A stretch of DNA of 29,453 nucleotides from a virus, in IMG/VR virus record IMGVR_UViG_3300032213_000828, positions 1 through 29,453 of that record; one strand, written 5' to 3'. The notes under the pieces were generated by a model. That model did no database searches. It saw only the letters and a program-made list of their open reading frames with translations, and was not told the origin of the DNA. Of this stretch, positions 24,779 to 29,453 are shown in pieces; within the stretch, counting starts at the first letter, position 1; each line of letters starts with the position of its first letter. The position numbers and the translations under genes were made by a program.

Positions 24779-24981
24779 CAACGAGAGTAAAGGTCGATCT
24801 TTCTTTTACTAGAAATCTTGGTAACTATGAAAGCATTAGGATTAATGTTGGCGTAGAAGATGATGTTCGTTCTGGGGAGACAGTTGATTCTGCCACCGAA
24901 AGGGTATACGCATTTGTAGAAAGCAAGCTTGTTCAAAAGACAAGCGAAGTAGAGGAAGAGCTTAAGAGTGGCAAACAATAG
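24775..24981 (+). CDS. Hypothetical small protein
   Basis: A 68-residue acidic protein. An N-terminal two-strand pattern (TRVKVDLSFTRNLGNYESIRINVGVED) is followed by one helix (SATERVYAFVESKLVQKTSEVEEELK). The ATG follows AAGGCGGAA and forms an ATGA overlap. Similar small proteins with a beta hairpin plus helix occur beside phage replication genes, but I do not recognise the family. Confidence 0.65.
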   Translation: MTTRVKVDLSFTRNLGNYESIRINVGVEDDVRSGETVDSATERVYAFVESKLVQKTSEVEEELKSGKQ

Positions 24982-25288
24982 AGAGCCATATATCCTTATG
25001 ACAAATTACCAGAATCTTTACAAAGAGAAATATGGTAGACTTCCTACACTAAACAAATTTAGAGAAAAGTGGGCTATGCAAGATGTAATCGATAGCGTAG
25101 GATTTCATAAGGCAAATGATCTATTAAACTATTATTTTAGTCTAGAAAAAGCAGGCCACCCACTGCAATTCTTTTATTATAACTTTGACAAAATGGAAAA
25201 TGCTAGAATAGAACTACAAAAAGATATTGAGACACGCCGACTACTGCGAGAGTCTACTAAGAAGATGGTGGAAGAGGGCGGGCTATGA
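24968..25288 (+). CDS. Hypothetical protein upstream of the helicase
   Basis: A 106-residue helical, charged protein (YQNLYKEKYGRLPTLNKFREKW, SVGFHKANDLLNYYFSLEKAG, ENARIELQKDIETRRLLRESTKK). The GTG at 24968 has AGAGGAAG about nine bases upstream and overlaps the previous gene by 14 bases; an ATG at 24998 (residue 11) is the alternative. It ends in an ATGA overlap with the helicase. Size, helical content and position just before a DnaB-type helicase make a helicase loader or primosome accessory possible, but no loader motif (such as a Walker A) is present. Confidence 0.65.
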   Translation: MANNREPYILMTNYQNLYKEKYGRLPTLNKFREKWAMQDVIDSVGFHKANDLLNYYFSLEKAGHPLQFFYYNFDKMENARIELQKDIETRRLLRESTKKMVEEGGL

Positions 25289-26532
25289 ATACAGAAGCAA
25301 CACTAATTTCTGCCATATGTAAGAACAAAGACATTAGCACTGTTATGGCAGAGAATGTAGATGAACTATTTACTTCTCATGGAGATGTTTGGGATGGATT
25401 AAAGTCCTATTATAATAAGTTTAAGGCTATACCAGAAATTGGAATCCTGCAGGAAAAGTTTAAAGACTTTGAGCCAGACTTAAATGCAACAGCAGAAACT
25501 GCCTATTACTTAGATAACCTTAAGAATGAGTTCTTATCTAGCAGACTAAAGAGTATTTTAATTCGTGGCGGATCCATGTTAAAAGAAGATGCAGCCTCTA
25601 GAGTAATTGGCGAACTTCAATCACAGCTTTCTAGTTTAAATAAATATACTAATAATGTGCGTGACCTAGATATAACTGATGCAGATAATGCCATTAAGCA
25701 TTTAGAGGCTCTGAAGGTCCGTACAGCCGAGATGGGCGGTTCTCCAGGTATCAAGACAGGGTTCCAGTCAATCGACCTTGCATACCCCACTGGAATGGCT
25801 CCAGGGCACCTTATAGTGGCCATTGGGTGGCCAGGACGAGGTAAGACATGGTTTACATCATATCTAGCCTGTAAGGCCTGGGAGCAGGGATTTAAGCCAA
25901 TGATCGTATCCCTTGAAATGACTCCAGAAAATATGCGTGACAGAATTTATACCATGCTTGGGTCTGGTCTATTTAAGGCAAGCGACTTTGCTAAAGGAGA
26001 TATTAATATTGATGATTTCAGAACTTGGTCTGGAAAGAAGTTTGCGGACAAGAATAAGTTTATCTTGGTTTCAAATGAAGGTTCTGGAAACGTAACTCCA
26101 AATGCTATTCAGGCTAAGATAGATCAACATAAACCAGACATTGTTATTCTTGATTATCACCAGTTGTTTACCGACAATAATAATTCAAAAGCACCTACAG
26201 AACGTAACATGAATATTTCTCGTGAGTTTAAAAACTTAGCCGTAAGAAATAACATTCCTATTATTGATATCACTGCTGCTACGGCAGACGATATTACAGA
26301 TCAAGATAACCCACCAATGATGAGCCAAGTTGCTTGGTCAAAAGCAATTGAATACGATGCAGATATGGCTATGGCTATTCATAAGTACAAGGGCACAGAC
26401 ATGATTGAAATTGTTTCCAGGAAGAATAGACACGGACATGACTTTGGTGTATTCTTAGATTGGGATATTAATAGGGGTATCGTCAAAGAGATTTACGAAA
26501 ATCCGTTTGCAGATGACGCACAAAAAAATTAA
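25285..26532 (+). CDS. DnaB-like replicative DNA helicase
   Basis: A 415-residue RecA-fold helicase. Residues ~1-125 are a helical N-terminal domain like DnaB-N. The ATPase has Walker A GWPGRGKT (181-188), the SLEM motif (209-212) that carries the catalytic Glu region in DnaB, Walker B IVILD (286-290) and a C-terminal FLDWDINRG segment. The loop after Walker B is DYHQL, close to the DYLQL of bacterial DnaB. It should unwind the fork 5' to 3' with the primase and polymerase encoded next to it. ATG at 25285 has a strong GGTGGAAGAGGG site and ATGA coupling. Confidence 0.9.
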   Translation: MNTEATLISAICKNKDISTVMAENVDELFTSHGDVWDGLKSYYNKFKAIPEIGILQEKFKDFEPDLNATAETAYYLDNLKNEFLSSRLKSILIRGGSMLKEDAASRVIGELQSQLSSLNKYTNNVRDLDITDADNAIKHLEALKVRTAEMGGSPGIKTGFQSIDLAYPTGMAPGHLIVAIGWPGRGKTWFTSYLACKAWEQGFKPMIVSLEMTPENMRDRIYTMLGSGLFKASDFAKGDINIDDFRTWSGKKFADKNKFILVSNEGSGNVTPNAIQAKIDQHKPDIVILDYHQLFTDNNNSKAPTERNMNISREFKNLAVRNNIPIIDITAATADDITDQDNPPMMSQVAWSKAIEYDADMAMAIHKYKGTDMIEIVSRKNRHGHDFGVFLDWDINRGIVKEIYENPFADDAQKN

Positions 26533-26815
26533 AAGATTTCAAATTGATGTAGAGTTTAATGACGACAGTCAGATTATAAGCTTAAGGCCTCAATACGAAA
26601 ACTTATTAACACAAGACATGCGTGGTAAAGGATACGTAAGAGTATTAGATATTGATCCAGCTTTCTCAATAGAGTTTACTGGAGAAACATGGAGATTCTT
26701 AATGACTCTCCATGGAATATACGTGGGAAGGAAGAAGGCATGGCAATTCGAGGGTACAACTCAAAACAAATTGATACCAAGGACTACGCCCCAAGCCACA
26801 TTAAATCAGTTCTAG
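26513..26815 (+). CDS. Small overlapping protein between helicase and primase
   Basis: A 100-residue basic protein of unknown function from ATG 26513 (TTG 26507 is possible), overlapping the helicase by 20 bases and the primase by 76 bases from its chosen start. N-terminal KKIKRFQIDVEFNDDSQIISLRPQ is beta-like; VRVLDIDPAFSIEFTGETWRFLM is followed by a helix and a Gln/Thr-rich tail. No ribosome site is obvious, so it would rely on coupling. The gap between helicase stop and primase start would otherwise be about 200 bases of unused DNA, which supports it as a gene. Confidence 0.6.
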   Translation: MTHKKIKRFQIDVEFNDDSQIISLRPQYENLLTQDMRGKGYVRVLDIDPAFSIEFTGETWRFLMTLHGIYVGRKKAWQFEGTTQNKLIPRTTPQATLNQF

Positions 26816-27735
26816 CTGAAATAGGATTGAATATTGTTGGTGCCACAGGCAATGACTTCCTATGCTACTGCCCGTTTCATTCCAATAGACACACATCTAG
26901 CTTTAGCGTAAGCCAAACATCTGGTGCATTTATTTGCTTTAACCCTGCTTGCGGAGAGACTGGCACTCTAATTGATTTAATTAAACGCACTATGCACAAA
27001 AATGATTTTCAGTCTTTAAGATTAATAGCAGCCAAAGAAACAGAAGCGCTAGATAACTTTGATGAAATTATGGAAGACATGCTTGAAGAGAAGCCAGCCT
27101 TCGAAGAATTTTCACAAGACATATTGGATAGGCTTCACTCTGACCTTGCCAGTAATGCTAGCGCCAGATCGTATCTTGAGTCTAGAGGAATTAACATAGA
27201 GTCAATGAAACATTTCGGTCTTGGCTATTCGCCAGCAATGAATATGGTAGTTACTCCAGTGCATAGCCCAGATGGAATGCCAATTGGAATAGTTGGTAGA
27301 TCTATTGAAGGGAAGACTTTTAAGAATAGCACTAGCCTTCCAAAAAGTAAAACTCTATTTAACATTCATAGGGCAAAGAAAATTGGGGATCAGGTAATAG
27401 TTTGCGAATCAAACTTTGATGCAATAAGAATTCATCAGGCTGGGTTCCCTAATGTTGTCGCAACTCTAGGTGGATTTTTGTCTAACGAACAACAATCTTT
27501 ATTAAATAGACATTTTAATAAGATAATAATTATGACAGATGCGGATGAAGCTGGTAGAGAATTAGGTAAATCTATTTCTGGCAAGCTTAGGAATAAAGAT
27601 ATTTCTTGGGCCTCCTTTGGATATCGTGAGATATATCCAAATAAGGCTAAGGATGCTGGCGATTTGACTGAAGAAGAAATAAAAATATGCATAAAAAAAT
27701 CGGTATCAGATATTGAATATCGCTCATGGATATGA
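26740..27735 (+). CDS. DnaG-like DNA primase
   Basis: I choose the ATG at 26740 (331 residues) because AAGGAAGAAGG precedes it; an upstream ATG at 26689 lacks a ribosome site. The zinc-binding domain has CPFH (Cys44, His47) and CFNPAC (Cys66, Cys71), the CHC2 pattern. The RNA polymerase basic motif appears as VGRSIEGKTFKN (~185-196). The TOPRIM domain has VCESNFDAI (Glu223) and MTDADEAG (Asp267, Asp269) plus KDAGD (~304-308). It makes RNA primers for the polymerase. It is shorter than bacterial DnaG and lacks an obvious C-terminal helicase-binding domain, as in many phage primases. Confidence 0.9.
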   Translation: MAIRGYNSKQIDTKDYAPSHIKSVLAEIGLNIVGATGNDFLCYCPFHSNRHTSSFSVSQTSGAFICFNPACGETGTLIDLIKRTMHKNDFQSLRLIAAKETEALDNFDEIMEDMLEEKPAFEEFSQDILDRLHSDLASNASARSYLESRGINIESMKHFGLGYSPAMNMVVTPVHSPDGMPIGIVGRSIEGKTFKNSTSLPKSKTLFNIHRAKKIGDQVIVCESNFDAIRIHQAGFPNVVATLGGFLSNEQQSLLNRHFNKIIIMTDADEAGRELGKSISGKLRNKDISWASFGYREIYPNKAKDAGDLTEEEIKICIKKSVSDIEYRSWI

Positions 27736-27741
27736 TATACT
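27713..27741 (+). promoter_or_regulatory. Promoter for the single-strand binding protein gene
   Basis: TTGAAT (27713-27718), a 17-base spacer and TATACT (27736-27741) with extended TGA (27733-27735), overlapping the end of the primase gene. The start near 27748 leaves a 42-base leader with a small inverted repeat (GATGG, CCATC) and a strong AAGGAGA ribosome site. Confidence 0.75.
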
Positions 27742-27789
27742 AAACAAACAGATGGATTTACACCATCAACTATACAATAAGGAGATACA

Positions 27790-28467
27790 ATGGGTATCGT
27801 AAAAGGTCTAAAAGGATTAAATCAAGTTATGGACAAGCCTTCATACAACGACGGCGACGGAACAAAAGCACGTTGGGCAAAGCTAGAAGATGCAGAGAGC
27901 GTAAAAGTTCGCTTTTTGCAAGAACTAGATCCCGACTCACCGATGTACAACGAAAAAAATGGTTTGGGTTTTATTGCCGTAGAGCACACTAACCCTAAAG
28001 ACTATAAGCGCAAGGCACTATGTTCAATGGAAGATCAAGGCAAGTGCTATGGTTGCGAACAGCACCGTAAAGATTATAAGGCGGGATGGAAAGGTCGTTC
28101 ACGACTTTACATGAACGTATTAATTGATGATGGCAAAGAAGAGCCGTATGTAGCAATTCTTTCTCAAGGCTCAAGCGGTAAAACAATTACTCCAACTCTT
28201 ATTGAGTACGCTGGCGAAATGGGCTCTATTAGTAATCTAATGTGGCGAATCAAACGCTCTGGACTAAAAACAGACACAAGCTACACAATCATTCCCTTGG
28301 CTAAGGATGAAACACCGTTTGACTCTTCAGCACTTGAATTGTATGATTTGGAAACAACAGCAATTCGAGACTTGCCTTATACAGAGCAAGAAGCATTCTT
28401 TAATGGAGAAGGCGGAAACCAAGAAGCCTCTGATGCTTCAGACTCAGACAGCAATTTAGTCTGGTAA
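27790..28467 (+). CDS. Single-stranded DNA-binding protein (gp32-like)
   Basis: A 225-residue protein. Residues ~60-100 hold His66, Cys78, Cys86 and Cys89 in nearly the same positions as the zinc ligands of T4 gp32 (His64, Cys77, Cys87, Cys90). Flanking strands (SVKVRFLQEL, SRLYMNVLIDDGKEEPYVAIL, TSYTIIPLAKDE) fit an OB fold. The N-terminal 20 residues are basic (KGLKGLNQVMDK), and the C-terminus is acidic (EASDASDSDSNLVW), as in proteins of this class that recruit polymerase and helicase partners. All nine arginines use CGN codons. Own promoter, strong ribosome site and own terminator indicate a separately expressed, abundant protein. Confidence 0.85.
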   Translation: MGIVKGLKGLNQVMDKPSYNDGDGTKARWAKLEDAESVKVRFLQELDPDSPMYNEKNGLGFIAVEHTNPKDYKRKALCSMEDQGKCYGCEQHRKDYKAGWKGRSRLYMNVLIDDGKEEPYVAILSQGSSGKTITPTLIEYAGEMGSISNLMWRIKRSGLKTDTSYTIIPLAKDETPFDSSALELYDLETTAIRDLPYTEQEAFFNGEGGNQEASDASDSDSNLVW

Positions 28468-28478
28468 CTATTTATAGT

Positions 28479-28510
28479 CAGGGGCAGTCTATTGACTGCC
28501 CCTGCTTTAT
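28479..28510 (+). terminator. Intrinsic terminator after the single-strand binding protein gene
   Basis: An 11-base perfect stem, CAGGGGCAGTC (28479-28489) with GACTGCCCCTG (28494-28504), closed by a TATT loop and followed by CTTTATTTA. It lies 11 bases after the stop codon. Confidence 0.88.
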
Positions 28511-28520
28511 TTAGTAGAAT
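28492..28520 (+). promoter_or_regulatory. Promoter overlapping the terminator, predicted leaderless start
   Basis: TTGACT (28492-28497), a 17-base spacer and TAGAAT (28515-28520). The -35 sits in the loop and 3' arm of the terminator hairpin. The -10 ends six bases before the ATG at 28527, so the transcript should begin at the start codon. No Shine-Dalgarno sequence is present. Confidence 0.65.
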
Positions 28521-28526
28521 AACATT

Positions 28527-28733
28527 ATGCTTACATATGAAATCCCAGATCCGTTTGAGACATTTGTTGCTAATAAGTATAAAGACTATAAAGGAATGTT
28601 ATACGACTTCTTTGCACGAGAATGGTATTTAAAAACTGCATGTTGTGGAGAAGAGCTTTACGCACCAAACAAAAAAACTATGACTAAGATAAGACTTTAT
28701 CATACAAGAAATGAATGTACGGGCGGATATTAA
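28527..28733 (+). CDS. Hypothetical small protein, probably leaderless
   Basis: A 68-residue protein with aromatic-rich helix (FETFVANKYKDYKGMLYDFFAREWYLK) and a possible metal site (Cys39, Cys40, His59, Cys64). No family recognised. Its ATG lacks a ribosome site but lies where the predicted promoter would start the mRNA, and its stop overlaps the polymerase start as TAATG. It is therefore the first gene of the transcript that carries the polymerase gene. Confidence 0.65.
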   Translation: MLTYEIPDPFETFVANKYKDYKGMLYDFFAREWYLKTACCGEELYAPNKKTMTKIRLYHTRNECTGGY

Positions 28734-29453
28734 TGAGTTTTACACACCTACATGTTCACTCCTATTATTCATTAATGGATGGACTTAATTCGCCTAAAGA
28801 GTTATGCCAAGCTGCCTTAGATGCTGGTCAAACGGCAATTGCAATTACAGATCATGGAACTCTTTCTTCCCATAGAGATATGCAAATTGCAGCAAAAGAA
28901 GTTGGTATAAAGCCAATCCTTGGTGTAGAGGCTTACATTTCTCCAACAGATAGGTTTGATAGATCTTCTAAAACAGATAAATCTATTCAAGCATACAATC
29001 ATATTATTTTATTAGCTAAGAATAAAAAAGGGCTGGAGAACATTAATGCTCTTCAGGAGCTTGCATGGAATGAAGGATTCTATCACAAACCAAGAATTGA
29101 CAGAGAGGTTTTAAATGATTATAGCGAAGGTATTATCGTTCTCAGCGGATGTCTTAATGGACTCATTAGTAAGGCTATCGATAAAGGTAACATGGAGGAA
29201 GCAGAACTTCTTCTCAAGGGTTTTAAACAAACTTTCGGACAAGATTTTTACGTGGAAGTGCAATCACATAACCCTGTGGAGATCAACTCCGCCCTTTTAA
29301 AATTAGCGGATGAATTAGGAATTAAAGCGGTGGCAACAGGAGATGCTCACTTTGCTAAAGAAGAAGATAGAGTCCTAGAAGAAGCCATGCTTATTTTATC
29401 AACATCCCCTAAGATGGATAAGGATGCTGACTTTGATATGTCTAGAAATATCA
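28733..29453 (+). CDS. dnaE: DNA polymerase III alpha subunit, N-terminal PHP part (3' truncated)
   Basis: The frame is open from the ATG at 28733 to the window edge (240 residues seen; full-length proteins are usually over 1000). It is the PHP domain of a C-family polymerase: HLHVHSYYSLMDG, ITDHGTL, GVEAYI, YNHIILLAKN, SGCLNG, TGDAHF. His7, His9, Asp16, His41, Glu66, His90, Cys140, Asp204 and His206 match, in order, the nine metal ligands known for the proofreading PHP domain of mycobacterial DnaE1. The phage polymerase therefore probably proofreads with its own PHP site. Start is a TAATG overlap with a CGGGCGGA site. The polymerase core lies outside the window. Confidence 0.93.
   Translation, partial: MSFTHLHVHSYYSLMDGLNSPKELCQAALDAGQTAIAITDHGTLSSHRDMQIAAKEVGIKPILGVEAYISPTDRFDRSSKTDKSIQAYNHIILLAKNKKGLENINALQELAWNEGFYHKPRIDREVLNDYSEGIIVLSGCLNGLISKAIDKGNMEEAELLLKGFKQTFGQDFYVEVQSHNPVEINSALLKLADELGIKAVATGDAHFAKEEDRVLEEAMLILSTSPKMDKDADFDMSRNI

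Noticed and set aside
1-29453. tRNA genes, CRISPR arrays, insertion sequences, integrase or attachment site
   Set aside because: No cloverleaf with a GTTCRA arm, no regular repeat-spacer pattern, and no transposase or recombinase motif was seen; gaps between genes are all under 130 bases.

Overview
The window is a contiguous piece of a tailed double-stranded DNA phage with a siphovirus-type head and tail. Every credible gene lies on the + strand and genes are packed end to end, often with ATGA or TAATG overlaps. The DNA is AT-rich. Starts are ATG, TTG and GTG. I saw no integrase, repressor gene, tRNA, CRISPR array or insertion sequence. The tail-chaperone sequence and two leaderless-looking genes (a -10 box six bases before the ATG) suggest an actinobacterial host. 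The low GC would fit a low-GC lineage such as freshwater actinobacteria, but the host assignment is inference.

Region 1 (1-5531) is head and neck: a 5'-truncated prohead protease with a probable nested scaffold gene, the major capsid protein, a small SAP/HeH-like protein, and head-tail connector, stopper, neck/completion and tail-terminator proteins. Region 2 (5532-22204) is tail: tube protein, tail assembly chaperones joined by a -1 frameshift at A_AAT_TTG, a 2498-residue tape measure, a 149-residue minor tail protein, a large hub with a lectin-like insert, two minor tail proteins, and a fibre ending in an S74 intramolecular chaperone. Region 3 (22206-23032) has a mini zinc ribbon, a short helical protein and a probable H-type-lectin-like protein. 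Region 4 (23033-29453) is a replication operon: metallophosphoesterase, several tiny proteins (two with zinc-finger spacing), a helix-turn-helix protein, DnaB-like helicase, DnaG-like primase, gp32-like single-strand binding protein, and the start of a DNA polymerase III alpha subunit that leaves the window.

Expression layout: three genes that should be needed in bulk (major capsid, tail tube, single-strand binding protein) are each followed by a strong intrinsic terminator and then a new promoter, and all three encode arginine only with CGN codons, whereas a compared neighbour mostly uses AGA. Seven sigma70/sigmaA-like promoters can be proposed, six of them with an extended TGN -10. The promoter ahead of the replication operon carries a 17-base inverted repeat between its -35 and -10 and a 26-base perfect palindrome in its leader, so it is the best candidate control point.

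Most genes belong to known phage families. The parts most worth testing are the nested scaffold start, the terminator-promoter cassettes, the leaderless genes, the palindromic replication promoter and the cluster of very small zinc-finger-like proteins.
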